From contig NZ_QKOB01000010.1 of assembly GCF_003226535.1 (NCBI RefSeq), forward strand, positions 1-64,000: a DNA stretch of 64,000 nucleotides, read 5' to 3'. Positions 9,201 through 18,367 of this stretch are shown one piece after another (the stretch's first letter is position 1; every line of letters starts with the position of its first letter). Below the pieces are notes generated by a model. That model had not been told where the DNA came from. It was given only the letters and a program-made list of their open reading frames with translations, and ran no database searches. The translations under genes and the position numbers were made by a program. The DNA comes from Meiothermus sp. Pnk-1 (lineage in GTDB: Bacteria; Deinococcota; Deinococci; Deinococcales; Thermaceae).

Positions 9201-11163
9201 GCCAAGCCTAAAGCCCTCTGCGATCATCCGACCCACCCCAGAGCTCAAGCGCTACACGCTGCCGCAGTTGCTTCGCGCCAGGGCGCGGCACGAGGGGGAT
9301 CGTGTGGCGCTGCGGCAGAAAGACTACGGCATCTGGAATGAGATCACCTACGCCCAGTACTATCAGAAAGTTTTGGGGTTTGCCCATGGGCTGTTGGCCT
9401 TGGGGTTCCAGCCGGGGGAGCGGTTGGCGATCATCGCCGATAACATCCCGGAGTGGCTGTACGCCGAGCTGGGGACCCAGGCGGTAGGCGGCATCTCGGC
9501 GGGGGTGTACCAGTCCTCGTTGCCTGCGGAAATCGCCTATGTACTGGACTATACCGGGGCGGCCTTCGTGTTGGCCGAGGACCAGGAGCAAGTAGACAAG
9601 CTGCTGGAGATCCGCTCGGAGATCCCTGGGGTGCGCAAGGTAATCTATGAAGACCCCAGGGGCATGCGCGCCTACGCGGGTGACCCCTGGATACTTTCGT
9701 TCGCCGAGGTGTTGCGTTTGGGGGAAGAGCACGCCCGCGCCCATCCGGGTGCGGTGGAAGCGCTGATCGAGCGGGGAAAACCCGAGGATATCTGTCACCT
9801 CTCGCTTACCTCCGGCACCACCGGCAGACCCAAAGCCGCCATGCTGATGCACAAGAACCTGATCCACATGGGCGTGGCGTTACAACAGATCGACCCCCTC
9901 GAGCCCAGCGACGATTACCTCTCCTTTCTTCCCTTCGCCTGGATCGGCGAGCAGATGATGTCGGTGGGAATGGCCCTGGCTGGGGGCTTCGCGGTGAACT
10001 TCCCGGAATCGGTAGACACCGCCATGGCGGACCTCAAGGAGATCGGGCCACACGTGATGTTTAGCCCACCCAGGGTGTGGGAGGGAATCCAGAGCAGCAT
10101 CTGGGTGCGCATCTCCGAGACCTATGCTTTCAACCGCTGGGTTTACCGAAAGCTGCTCGAGGTGGGTTACCGGGCTGCCGAGTACCGCATGCGCGGCAAA
10201 GCCATGCCCTTGGGGCTGCGGCTGACCTACTGGCTGGCTGATCAGGCCCTCTTCAAGCCCCTGCGCGATCAGCTCGGCTTCTTACGCCTGCGCCGGGCTT
10301 ACACCGGAGGGGCGGCCTTAGGCCCGGACGTGTTTCGCTTCTATCACGCCATCGGGGTCAACCTCAAGCAGATCTACGGCCAGACCGAGATCATCGGCAT
10401 CGCTTTCGTACATCGAGACGGAGATATACGTGCGGACACCGTGGGCAAGCCCATCCCCGGCGGCGAGGTCAAAATCAGCCCATCGGGCGAGATCCTGGCC
10501 CGCTCCGACGCCGTGGTAGCGGGATATTGGAAGAGGCCGGAGGCAACCGCCGAAACCTTCGCAGATGGTTGGTTGCACACCGGGGATGCCGGTTACCTCA
10601 CCGAGGACGGTCACCTGGTGGTGATCGACCGGGTGTCGGATGTGATGCATACCGCTGCGGGGCAGATGTTCAGCCCGCAGTTTATCGAGAACAAGCTCAA
10701 GTTCTCGCCCTTCATCAAGGAGGCGGTGGTCTTCGGGGACCAGAAGCCCTACCTGACCGCCTTCATCAACGTGGACCCACAAACCGTGGGTAAGTGGGCC
10801 GAGGACCGGGGCATCGCCTATACCACCTACATGGACCTTTCGCAAAAGCCCGAGGTGGCCGAGCTGATTCGTAAGGAAGTCAAGGCGGTCAACGAGACGT
10901 TGCCCGAGACCTTGCGCATCCAACGCTTCGTGCTCCTCTACAAGCTTCTAGACGCCGACGACGACGAGCTCACCCGCACCGGCAAGGTGCGCCGCAAGCT
11001 CATCCAGCAGCGCTACGAACCCATCGTTGCTGGGTTGTACAGCGGGGCCGACAGGGTGCGGGTAGAGGCCCTTTTCAAGTACCAGGACGGCTCGCTGCAG
11101 CGGCTCGAGACCGAGGTGGCGGTGTTGCAGGCTGAGCTTTCCCAAGAACTGGTGACGGGTTGA
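9193..11163 (+). CDS. AMP-forming acyl-CoA synthetase (long-chain type)
   Basis: 656-residue member of the ANL superfamily, which activates a carboxylic acid to acyl-AMP and then acyl-CoA. Motifs are LTSGTTGRPKAAML (P-loop, about residues 203-216), YGQTE (adenine site), LHTGDAGYLTEDGHL (ribose and hinge) and the C-terminal lysine region RTGKVRRKLIQQRY. The length and the 'YAELGTQAVGGISAGVYQS' type of N-terminal domain fit long-chain fatty-acid or aromatic-acid CoA ligases. It lies inside the liv operon, overlapping livG by 8 bp and livH by 4 bp, which suggests that the transporter's cargo is a carboxylic acid to be trapped as a CoA ester. Confidence 0.88.
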   Translation: MRKPSLKPSAIIRPTPELKRYTLPQLLRARARHEGDRVALRQKDYGIWNEITYAQYYQKVLGFAHGLLALGFQPGERLAIIADNIPEWLYAELGTQAVGGISAGVYQSSLPAEIAYVLDYTGAAFVLAEDQEQVDKLLEIRSEIPGVRKVIYEDPRGMRAYAGDPWILSFAEVLRLGEEHARAHPGAVEALIERGKPEDICHLSLTSGTTGRPKAAMLMHKNLIHMGVALQQIDPLEPSDDYLSFLPFAWIGEQMMSVGMALAGGFAVNFPESVDTAMADLKEIGPHVMFSPPRVWEGIQSSIWVRISETYAFNRWVYRKLLEVGYRAAEYRMRGKAMPLGLRLTYWLADQALFKPLRDQLGFLRLRRAYTGGAALGPDVFRFYHAIGVNLKQIYGQTEIIGIAFVHRDGDIRADTVGKPIPGGEVKISPSGEILARSDAVVAGYWKRPEATAETFADGWLHTGDAGYLTEDGHLVVIDRVSDVMHTAAGQMFSPQFIENKLKFSPFIKEAVVFGDQKPYLTAFINVDPQTVGKWAEDRGIAYTTYMDLSQKPEVAELIRKEVKAVNETLPETLRIQRFVLLYKLLDADDDELTRTGKVRRKLIQQRYEPIVAGLYSGADRVRVEALFKYQDGSLQRLETEVAVLQAELSQELVTG

Positions 11164-12062
11164 TCGATATGAGGGACTTTCTGCAGCTTTTGGTCTCAGG
11201 GGTCGCGGTGGGCTCGATCTACGCCCTGGCGGCTTTAGGATTCGTGCTCATCTACAAATCCAGCCGGGTGATTAACTTCGCCCATGGCCAGTTCATCGCC
11301 ATAGGGGCCTTCGCAGCCTATGCCTTGGCGACTTGGGCCAGGTTGCCCTTCTGGCTGGCGGCCCTGCTGGCGATTCTGGTCACGGCTGGGTTGGGGTTCG
11401 CGGTCGAGAGGGTTTTTCTCAAGCGCATGGTAGGTCAGCCGATCATCTCGGTGATCATGGTGACGATCGGCCTAGCCTCGGTGTTGGACGGGCTGATGTA
11501 CCTGACCCCCTTCGGCTCGGGCAACTTCAGCTATCCGCCCTTTCTGCCTTCGGGCGGGATTTCCCTAGGGGGAGTGAGCCTCCCTTACACCCAGCTGCTG
11601 GCGATCGGATTCGCCGCCGCCTTTTTGTTGTTGTTCACCTGGTTCTTTCAGCGCTCGATCCTGGGGGTTTCGATGCGGGCCGTGGCCGACGACCAGATGG
11701 CCTCGATGAGCTTGGGCGTCTCGGTGGAGCGGGTCTTCGCGTTGGCCTGGGCCGTAGCGGGGCTCACCGCGGCGGCGGCAGGCATCGTGGTGGGAACGGT
11801 CTCCGGGCTCAACCAGGGGGGATTGATCGGGATCGGCTTGGCGGTGTTCCCGGCGGCGATTCTGGGCGGTCTGGACTCCGTCCCAGGGGCAGTGGTGGGG
11901 GGAGTGGTCATCGGCGTGTTGCAACAGCTCGCCGCGGGATACCTCAACCGGTTTGTCCCTGGAGGTGGAACCGAGTACGTGCTGCCCTTTGTAGTGCTGT
12001 TGGTGATGCTTTGGTTCAGGCCCTATGGGCTTTTTGGCCTCGAGGAGATCGAGCGGGTATGA
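11160..12062 (+). CDS. livH: Branched-chain-type ABC permease (LivH)
   Basis: 300-residue membrane permease of the LIV family with about eight hydrophobic segments. It opens FLQLLVSGVAVGSIYALAAL and carries the family stretch VINFAHGQF and the cytoplasmic AILGGLDSVPGAVVGG loop that contacts the ATPase. Start is uncertain: TTG at 11160 (overlapping the upstream stop) or ATG at 11169; neither has a clear ribosome-binding site, as expected for coupled translation. A spacer of 195 bp separates it from livM. Confidence 0.9.
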   Translation: MIDMRDFLQLLVSGVAVGSIYALAALGFVLIYKSSRVINFAHGQFIAIGAFAAYALATWARLPFWLAALLAILVTAGLGFAVERVFLKRMVGQPIISVIMVTIGLASVLDGLMYLTPFGSGNFSYPPFLPSGGISLGGVSLPYTQLLAIGFAAAFLLLFTWFFQRSILGVSMRAVADDQMASMSLGVSVERVFALAWAVAGLTAAAAGIVVGTVSGLNQGGLIGIGLAVFPAAILGGLDSVPGAVVGGVVIGVLQQLAAGYLNRFVPGGGTEYVLPFVVLLVMLWFRPYGLFGLEEIERV

Positions 12063-12257
12063 AGACGCTGAATGCGGCACGCGGTATGAAAAGCGCAAGT
12101 CGTACGCCCTACGTTTTACGTCGCACGCTGATGACCGAACGCCGAACGCAAAAAGCCACGGTCTATAGCCTACGAGCTTTCGACATTAAGCGCTGTGCGC
12201 GGGGTGCTGTGCGCGGCTGGCCTTTAGCCTTGAGCCTTCGGCGCCCCGGAGGTGCCT
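12063..12257. other. Unusual 195-bp spacer inside the liv operon
   Basis: All other junctions of this operon are tight or under 65 bp. The spacer is rich in short ACG/CG-containing repeats (CGTACGCCCTACGTTTTACG; ACGCCGAACGC) and shows no terminator, promoter or gene I can defend. It could be a degraded small mobile repeat or an RNA element. Confidence 0.35.
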
Positions 12258-13334
12258 ATGCGTAACCCCTGGGCCCAGACCGGCAACTACCGCACCCGCT
12301 ACGAGCAGGACGTCACGATCTTCGCTACCTACCGAGAGATCGTTTCGGTGGTGGTGTTGTTGGCCGCCCTTTGCCTGTTGCCGCTATGGCTCGAGCGCTC
12401 TCAGGTGCTGGTGCTCGATTTTATCTTCATTTACGCCATCGCGGTCTTGGGGCTCAACATCACCACCGGTTATGCGGGGCTCATCAACGTGGGCCAAGCT
12501 GCCTTCGTGGGAGTGGGAGCGTACACGGCGGCCCTGACTGCCCCCTACTTGCCTTTTTGGCTGAGCGTGCCTTTGGGGGGGGTGATCGCAGCGGGCTTTG
12601 GCTGGGTGGTTGGGCTTCCTAGCCTGCGGGTCAAACACCTCTACTTGGCCTTGGCCACCCTAGCGTTTCAGGAAATTTTCGTCTGGTCAGTCGGGCGCAT
12701 CCCGGCCCTGGCTCAGGGAGCGGCCATCCCGGTGGAGATGCGTAACTTCCTGGGCTACGAGATCAGTTTTCGCAACCACAATTTCTTCTGGTATTACGTG
12801 ATCCTCTTGGTGTTAGTGCTCCTGGTGATCGCCTGGCGCAACCTCCTGCGAGGGAAGTACGGGCGGGCTTTGATTGCGGTGCGCGACAACGACCGCGCGG
12901 CCGACGCGATGGGTATGGACCCAGGGCGCACCAAGCTGTTTGCTTTCGCCCTGGGGGCTTTGTATGGGGGGGTCGCCGGGGGGCTTTTGGCGTACCTCCA
13001 ACGGGCGGTAGTGATCGAGGAATTCACCCTAGCCAAATCGGTGACCTTCCTGGCGATGGCCATCGTGGGAGGATTGGGAACCGTGGTGGGGAGCCTTCTT
13101 GGTCCGGCGTTCATCGAGTACCTGCGGCTTGGGGTGGAGCGGCTTTCCGAGGCCATCAAAAACAATCCCTCCGTCCAGCAGGTGATCCCGGCGGGGGTGG
13201 ACCTGGCTTCGGCTTTGCTCCCGCTGACCTTTGGCCTGGTGATTGTGCTCTTTCTGGTCTTCGAGCCTAGGGGGCTTTACAACTGGTGGCGGCTCATCCG
13301 CAGCTACTTCCGCACCTGGCCGTTCAAGTACTAG
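12258..13334 (+). CDS. livM: Branched-chain-type ABC permease (LivM)
   Basis: 358-residue second permease subunit with about nine hydrophobic segments. Family signs are AVLGLNITTGYAGLINVGQAAFVGVGAYTAAL (first half only given in outline), GRALIAVRDNDRAADAMG in the coupling region and AIVGGLGTVVGSLLGPAF. The ATG at 12258 follows GGAGGT at 4 nt; a GTG at 12252 is the alternative. It pairs with LivH to make the channel. C-terminal FEPRGLYNWWRLIR is typical of the family. Confidence 0.92.
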   Translation: MRNPWAQTGNYRTRYEQDVTIFATYREIVSVVVLLAALCLLPLWLERSQVLVLDFIFIYAIAVLGLNITTGYAGLINVGQAAFVGVGAYTAALTAPYLPFWLSVPLGGVIAAGFGWVVGLPSLRVKHLYLALATLAFQEIFVWSVGRIPALAQGAAIPVEMRNFLGYEISFRNHNFFWYYVILLVLVLLVIAWRNLLRGKYGRALIAVRDNDRAADAMGMDPGRTKLFAFALGALYGGVAGGLLAYLQRAVVIEEFTLAKSVTFLAMAIVGGLGTVVGSLLGPAFIEYLRLGVERLSEAIKNNPSVQQVIPAGVDLASALLPLTFGLVIVLFLVFEPRGLYNWWRLIRSYFRTWPFKY

Positions 13335-13378
13335 GGGGTTTAGGCAACATCGCGCTCTGCGCGTTGCGAGGAGGGACT

Positions 13379-14593
13379 ATGAAACGAGTGCTGATGCTGG
13401 CGACGGTGGTGACCTTAGGCTTGGTGAGCGCGCAGCAGACCAAGACCGTGAACCTGCTGTGGTCGGGGGCCATCACCGGCCCGACCTCTGACGTGGGGGG
13501 GCCTTACGGGGCTGGGGTGGAGGACTATTGCAAGTACGCCAACGAGCAAAAGCTGATTCCCGGCTTCACCATCAACTGCACGGTGCGCGACGACCAGTAC
13601 CAAAACCCCATCACCCAGCGCATCTTCGAGGAAGCCCTAGACCGGGCTAAACCGGCTATATATCTGGGGTACGGCACGGGGGCGATGCTCCAGCTCAAGC
13701 CGCTCATCCAGGAGGTCAAGATGCCGACCATTCCGGCCTCGGCGCATATCGGCCTCATCGATCCTCCCAACAACACCTATATGTTCCTGCCGGTGAGCAG
13801 CTATTCCGAGCAGATCGTGGCGCTGATGGAGTACATCAACCGCGAGCTCAAGAAAAACGCCCGCATCGCCTTGATCGTAAACCCCAGCCCCTTCGGCCGG
13901 GCGGTGGTGGACCACGCCAGGCGGGCGGCGCAGCGTTTGGGGCAGACCATCGTCTCGGTACAGGAAGTAGGGGCGAATAACCTCGATAACACCGCTTTGC
14001 TACGCAACCTCGAGGCGCAGAACGTGGAGTTCATCCTGCACCAAAACGTAGCGGGGCCGGTAGCCAACATCCTCAAAGACGCCAAGCGCTTGGGGCTCGA
14101 CAAGAAGATCCGCCAGATGGGTGCGGTATACACTGGTGGCTCGGACTTGATTCGGCTGGCTGGGGACGCTGCCGAAGGCTACTTGTGGGCCTCGAGCTAC
14201 TACACCCTCGACGAGAACGCCCCCGGTATCACCTTGCAAAAGCAGCTCGCCCAGAAGTACGGGCGCAGCGCGGATATCCTCAACAGCACCAACTACACCG
14301 CCGGGATGCTGGCCGCGGCCATCGCGGTAGAGGCCATGAAGCGGGCTGCCCAACGCTTCAATGGTCGCATCGATAACGAGACGGTCTACCAGGCGATCAT
14401 CGGCATGAACGGTCCTAACGCTTTCAAGCCGGGCTTTGCGGTCTCCACCAAGGCCGGAATCGAGATTGACTTCACCAAGAGCGAACAGACCGGAGCAGAG
14501 GGCTTGCGGGTGCTCGAGGCCAAAGGTGGCAAGTTCGTACCCATCACCGAGCCCTTCACCTCGGCGCTTTTCCGGCAAGTAAGGAATCCCTGA
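13379..14593 (+). CDS. Branched-chain-type ABC substrate-binding protein (LivJ-like)
   Basis: 404-residue periplasmic binding protein, type-I fold. A signal peptide is visible (MKRVLMLATVVTLGLVSA, then QQTK), without a lipobox cysteine. The mature part opens VNLLWSGAITGPTSDVGGPYG, the usual ligand-binding strand of HAAT receptors. The ATG at 13379 follows GAGGAGGG. The ligand cannot be read from the sequence; the acyl-CoA synthetase in the operon argues for an organic acid rather than an amino acid. Confidence 0.88.
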   Translation: MKRVLMLATVVTLGLVSAQQTKTVNLLWSGAITGPTSDVGGPYGAGVEDYCKYANEQKLIPGFTINCTVRDDQYQNPITQRIFEEALDRAKPAIYLGYGTGAMLQLKPLIQEVKMPTIPASAHIGLIDPPNNTYMFLPVSSYSEQIVALMEYINRELKKNARIALIVNPSPFGRAVVDHARRAAQRLGQTIVSVQEVGANNLDNTALLRNLEAQNVEFILHQNVAGPVANILKDAKRLGLDKKIRQMGAVYTGGSDLIRLAGDAAEGYLWASSYYTLDENAPGITLQKQLAQKYGRSADILNSTNYTAGMLAAAIAVEAMKRAAQRFNGRIDNETVYQAIIGMNGPNAFKPGFAVSTKAGIEIDFTKSEQTGAEGLRVLEAKGGKFVPITEPFTSALFRQVRNP

Positions 14594-14656
14594 GATGTCC
14601 AGGGGGGCGAGGGCTGAGCGCTTGCCCTTCGCCCCCCACCCCTTCCAAAGAACCCC

Positions 14657-15487
14657 ATGTCTACCCTTTCCGCCCGCCCCGAAGACCTGGGCCCCATACT
14701 GCTCGAGGTCAACAACATCGAGGTCGTCTATAAAGACATCATTCAAGTGCTGCGGGGGGTCTCGCTCAAGGTTCCCGAGGGATCTATCACCGCGCTGTTA
14801 GGCCCTAACGGAGCCGGGAAGACCACCACCCTCAGGGCCATCAGCGGCCTCTTGGTGCCCGAGGACGGTGAGGTGGTATCGGGAACGATCACCTATCAGG
14901 GCCACAACATCGCCAACCAGCCCCCAGAAGCTATCGTGCTCAAAGGCATCGTCCAGGTTCCCGAGGGGCGGCGGGTGTTCAAACACCTCACCGTGGAGGA
15001 GAACCTGCGGGTGGGGGCCGCAACCCGGCGCGACAGCAAGGTCCAGGAGGACTTGGAGCGCATCTATCACTACTTTCCCAAGCTGGCCATGCTCAAAAAC
15101 CGCCTAGCCGGTTACTGCTCAGGGGGAGAGCAGCAGATGTTGGCCATTGGGCGAGCCCTACTGGCCAAACCTAAGCTCCTGCTCCTCGACGAGCCCAGCC
15201 TGGGGTTAGCCCCCCTATTGGTGCGGGAAATTTTCGAGATCGTCCACCGCATCAACGCTGAGGAGGGCACCACCGTGTTGGTGGTCGAGCAGAACGCCCG
15301 GGTGGCCCTTTCGGTGGCCCACTACGGCTACATCATGGAGTCGGGAAAGATCGTGCTCGAGGGCTCTCGCGAGTACCTCGAGCAGAACCCTGACGTGAAG
15401 GAGTTCTATCTAGGGGTGGCCAAGTCGGGGGGGCGCAAATCCTTCCGCGAGGTGAAATCCTACCGGCGGCGCAAGCGCTTCATGTAA
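14657..15487 (+). CDS. livF: Branched-chain-type ABC transporter ATPase (LivF)
   Basis: 276-residue second ATPase. Walker A is GPNGAGKTTT, the signature CSGGEQQMLAIGRAL and Walker B LLLLDEPSLGLAP. The N-terminal ~20 residues and the basic C-terminal tail SGGRKSFREVKSYRRRKRFM extend beyond the usual 235-240 residues of LivF. The ATG at 14657 has no good ribosome-binding site, and the first homology-like residues begin near LLEVNNIEVVY (about residue 16), so a shorter product is possible. Last gene of the operon, 6 bp from the convergent gene. Confidence 0.9.
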   Translation: MSTLSARPEDLGPILLEVNNIEVVYKDIIQVLRGVSLKVPEGSITALLGPNGAGKTTTLRAISGLLVPEDGEVVSGTITYQGHNIANQPPEAIVLKGIVQVPEGRRVFKHLTVEENLRVGAATRRDSKVQEDLERIYHYFPKLAMLKNRLAGYCSGGEQQMLAIGRALLAKPKLLLLDEPSLGLAPLLVREIFEIVHRINAEEGTTVLVVEQNARVALSVAHYGYIMESGKIVLEGSREYLEQNPDVKEFYLGVAKSGGRKSFREVKSYRRRKRFM

Positions 15488-15493
15488 CGATAG

Positions 15494-15931
15494 TCACAAA
15501 AACCCGCATCCCGTGGGCGGGCGTGGGGCTTCGGCCAAGAACCAGGTGCCGGATCGGGTCTGGCCGGCAGTGAAGAAGATGTGGCCGTAGTCCTTGGTAT
15601 TTTTGCCGCTGGCCAGGGTGATCTCGAGACCCTGGCACTCCTTCGCATGGCCATAGAGAGTATAGGTGGCCTGGGCGCGGGGCATGTCGCTCAGGCTGAA
15701 GCCGGGAGAGAGCGAGACCCAGTTGTAGAGCTTGAGGCTGAGCTTGCAGCGCCCCTGGGGCAGCCCTTCTACCGCGTTCACATAGCCAAAGCCGCTGTAG
15801 CTACGGGTATAGATTTGGGGCTCGTTGCTCCGCAAGAGGTCGAGCGCGTAGCTTGCCCCCAAGGTGCCGCCTATCCCAAGCAGAGCGGCTATGGCTACTC
15901 CTAGCCCGACCCTTAACACCCGCCGTCTCAT
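15494..15931 (-). CDS. Small exported or membrane-anchored hypothetical protein
   Basis: 145 residues. A basic N terminus (MRRRVLR) and a hydrophobic stretch (VGLGVAIAALLGIGGTLGAS, about residues 8-27) form a signal anchor or signal peptide without a lipobox. The rest is a predicted beta-rich domain with two or three cysteines (RCKLSL, KECQGLE, TGCGFL at the C terminus) that could form a disulphide outside the membrane. No family recognised. Single gene, tail to tail with livF. Confidence 0.6.
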   Translation of the reverse strand: MRRRVLRVGLGVAIAALLGIGGTLGASYALDLLRSNEPQIYTRSYSGFGYVNAVEGLPQGRCKLSLKLYNWVSLSPGFSLSDMPRAQATYTLYGHAKECQGLEITLASGKNTKDYGHIFFTAGQTRSGTWFLAEAPRPPTGCGFL

Positions 15932-16104
15932 CCTTCCGATGATAAAAGATATGCCCGGTTGGAAAGGGGAAGCGTAGACGAAGCGAGCTTTCCTAAAGGC
16001 TAGCTAAAGGTGGTACAGGGCAGGTGGCCCCTGAGCCAGCGCTCAGACTTTTCCTCACAAGACGCTAAATGCAGGGGATCGTCCTCAAATGTGTAACCGG
16101 ACCG

Positions 16105-17658
16105 CTAGTACCCTGGCTGATACTCCCCCCACTCCTCGCGCAGCACCCCGCAGACCTCGCCCAAGGTAGCCCGGCGGCGGAAGGCCTCGAGCACGTACGG
16201 AAAGAGGTTTTCCGTCCCCTTGGCGGCTTTTCGCAGGGCCTCGAGCGCTACTCCCACACCCTGCCCGTCACGGGCTTCGCGGAAGCGGCGAACTTCTTCC
16301 TGGCGCTTCCGGTTGATGGTATCGTCGATGCGTTGGATAGGGGTGGCTTCCTCCAGGGGGCTATTGGGGCTGGTGAACTTGTTGACCCCTACGATGACGC
16401 GCTGGCCCGCTTCGACCTCGCGCTGGAACTGCCAGGCCGCCTCCTCGATCTCCCGCTGGAAGAATCCGGCCTCCACCGCCGCCACTGCCCCGCCTAGCCG
16501 CTCCACCTGTTCAAGGTAATCCTGGGCTTGGGCCTCGAGCATGTCGGTGAGATGCTCGACGTAGAAGCTCCCCCCTAGTGGATCGACCGCTCGGGTTATC
16601 CCGGATTCGTAGGCCAAGATCTGCTGTGTGCGCAAGGCCAGCAAGGCGCTTTTCTCCGTGGGAAGCCCTAGAGCTTCGTCGTAGGCGTTGGTGTGGAGGC
16701 TCTGGGTTCCCCCCAACACCGCCGCCAGGGCTTCGAAGGCCGTGCGTACGACGTTGTTGAGGGGTTCTTGGGCAGTGAGGGTGGAGCCCCCGGTCTGGGT
16801 GTGGAAGCGCAGCATCCAGCTTTTGGGGTCTTGGGCCCCGAACTCCTCCTTCATGATCCGCGCCCACATGCGCCGCGCGGCGCGGAACTTAGCGGCCTCC
16901 TCCAGGATGTCCGAGTGGGCGGCGAAGAAAAAGGATAGCCGGGGGGCGATCAGGTCCACGGGAAGCCCGGCCTCGAGGGCGGCCCGCACATAGGCTTTGC
17001 CGTCGGCCAAGGTGAAGGCGATTTCCTGGGCCGCCGTGCTACCGGCCTCGCGGATGTGATAGCCGGAGATGCTGATGGTGTTCCACTTGGGCACCTTTTC
17101 CGCGCAGAAGGCGAAGATGTCGGTGATGAGGCGCATCGAGGGCTGAGGGGGATAGATATAGGTGCCCCGCGCGATGTACTCCTTGAGGATGTCGTTTTGG
17201 ATAGTGCCGCCCACCTTGTCCCAGGGAACCCCCTGCTCCTCGGCGGTGAGCAGGTAAAAAGCCAACAGCATCATGGCCGGGGCGTTGATGGTCATGCTGG
17301 TGGTGACCTTATCCAGCGGGATCCCGGCGAAGAGGGTTTTCATGTCCTCCAGCGTGGCGATCGAAACCCCCACCTTGCCGACTTCTCCCACTGCCAACGG
17401 GTGATCGGGGTCCAGACCGAGTTGGGTGGGGAGGTCAAACGCCACCGAGAGCCCGGTCTGACCCTGAGAGAGCAGGTATCGGTAGCGGGCGTTGGATTCC
17501 TGGGCGGTGCTGAACCCGGCGTACTGGCGCATGGTCCAGGGGCGGTCGAGGTACATCCGGGGGTAGATCCCCCGGGTAAAGGGATACTCGCCCGGACGGC
17601 CTAGGCGTTCCTTGTAACCTTCGGGGAGCGATTCGAAAAGGGGCAGGGTTTCGACCAT
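16105..17658 (-). CDS. Methylmalonyl-CoA mutase, catalytic (N-terminal) subunit
   Basis: 517-residue substrate-binding TIM-barrel subunit of a B12-dependent acyl-CoA mutase (methylmalonyl-CoA to succinyl-CoA, or a relative such as ethylmalonyl- or isobutyryl-CoA mutase). Diagnostic parts are [41 protein letters not shown] and the [15 protein letters not shown] region. The B12-binding domain is absent and must come from a separate subunit not found in this window. The start is ATG 17658, behind GGAGG. It is translated just after a 48-residue membrane peptide. Confidence 0.93.
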   Translation of the reverse strand: MVETLPLFESLPEGYKERLGRPGEYPFTRGIYPRMYLDRPWTMRQYAGFSTAQESNARYRYLLSQGQTGLSVAFDLPTQLGLDPDHPLAVGEVGKVGVSIATLEDMKTLFAGIPLDKVTTSMTINAPAMMLLAFYLLTAEEQGVPWDKVGGTIQNDILKEYIARGTYIYPPQPSMRLITDIFAFCAEKVPKWNTISISGYHIREAGSTAAQEIAFTLADGKAYVRAALEAGLPVDLIAPRLSFFFAAHSDILEEAAKFRAARRMWARIMKEEFGAQDPKSWMLRFHTQTGGSTLTAQEPLNNVVRTAFEALAAVLGGTQSLHTNAYDEALGLPTEKSALLALRTQQILAYESGITRAVDPLGGSFYVEHLTDMLEAQAQDYLEQVERLGGAVAAVEAGFFQREIEEAAWQFQREVEAGQRVIVGVNKFTSPNSPLEEATPIQRIDDTINRKRQEEVRRFREARDGQGVGVALEALRKAAKGTENLFPYVLEAFRRRATLGEVCGVLREEWGEYQPGY

Positions 17659-17669
17659 AGAAACCTCCG

Positions 17670-17816
17670 TTAGCGGAATGCCCAGCTGAAGATCAGCATC
17701 ACCAGCCCAATCGACCCGAATATCAGCAGCACCGGTAACAGCAACACCTGATAGGCCGCGATCACCAAGGCCAAGAAGTCCTTCCAATCCGGCTTGATCT
17801 CGGGTTCGGGGTTCAT
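17670..17816 (-). CDS. 48-residue single-pass membrane peptide upstream of mutase
   Basis: ATG 17816 opens [20 protein letters not shown], followed by a long hydrophobic run (about residues 16-45, [18 protein letters not shown] and onward) that can cross the membrane once or fold as a hairpin, ending WAFR. It stops 11 bp before the mutase start and is co-directional, so the two are probably co-transcribed. No family recognised. An acidic N terminus followed by a hydrophobic helix, in a codon-biased frame, is the evidence that it is real. Confidence 0.6.
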   Translation of the reverse strand: MNPEPEIKPDWKDFLALVIAAYQVLLLPVLLIFGSIGLVMLIFSWAFR

Positions 17817-17924
17817 GGCTTTAGTGTACCGCTAAGCCCTCGAGAACGTTCTCTGGCAGAGAGCGATCCACGGCGTTTTGCGTACGGCGTAAGCGCCGGA
17901 AATCAGTTATCGGCGCGCTTAGCT

Positions 17925-17980
17925 TTATAGTGTTAGTCATATTACCGCAAAAGTTTATAGTAACATGATAGGCTTATAGT
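17925..17980 (+). promoter_or_regulatory. Triple TTATAGT repeat upstream of hxlR-type gene
   Basis: TTATAGT occurs at 17925-17931, 17955-17961 and 17974-17980, in an AT-rich pocket just before the ATG at 17985. The last copy also serves as a -10 box 4 bp from the start codon. The other two copies, 30 and 49 bp upstream, may be binding sites for the regulator itself. Confidence 0.5.
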
Positions 17981-17984
17981 AGTT

Positions 17985-18329
17985 ATGGACCACGATACTC
18001 TTACACGCGCGATCTTGCGGGCGGTTTCCCGTCAAGCGGGCTGGGAAATCCTGCTGGCTTTACGCCAAGGTCCCACCCGCTTTAGCGAGCTCGAGGAAGG
18101 CACCCAGGTGAGCCCCCGCACGCTTTCGGAGCGGTTGCGCGAGCTGGTGGAGCTGGGGCTGGTTGGACGAAGAGCTTTCGCCGAGGTTCCGCCTCGGGTC
18201 GAATACACCCTCACCCCGCTAGGGCTCAAGTTGCTGGAGGCCTTAGAGAGTCTTGAAGGTCTCCTCTTGGATTTGGATGCAGATGGGTCACTCCCTAAAC
18301 CTAACCTTAAGTCAAGCGAGGATCAATAA
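17985..18329 (+). CDS. HxlR-family winged-helix regulator
   Basis: 114-residue one-domain regulator. The fold is visible as GWEILLALRQGPTRFSELEE (helices 1-2), VSPRTLSERLRELVELGLV (recognition helix) and a wing RVEYTLTPLGLKLLEALESL. No cysteine is present, so it is not the redox-sensing type. Three upstream TTATAGT repeats may be its operator. It is followed by minD in the same direction after 38 bp, but minD has its own -10 box. Confidence 0.8.
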   Translation: MDHDTLTRAILRAVSRQAGWEILLALRQGPTRFSELEEGTQVSPRTLSERLRELVELGLVGRRAFAEVPPRVEYTLTPLGLKLLEALESLEGLLLDLDADGSLPKPNLKSSEDQ

Positions 18330-18367
18330 TGTGCTTATACTAGGGCAAGCGTGATGCAGGAGGCATT

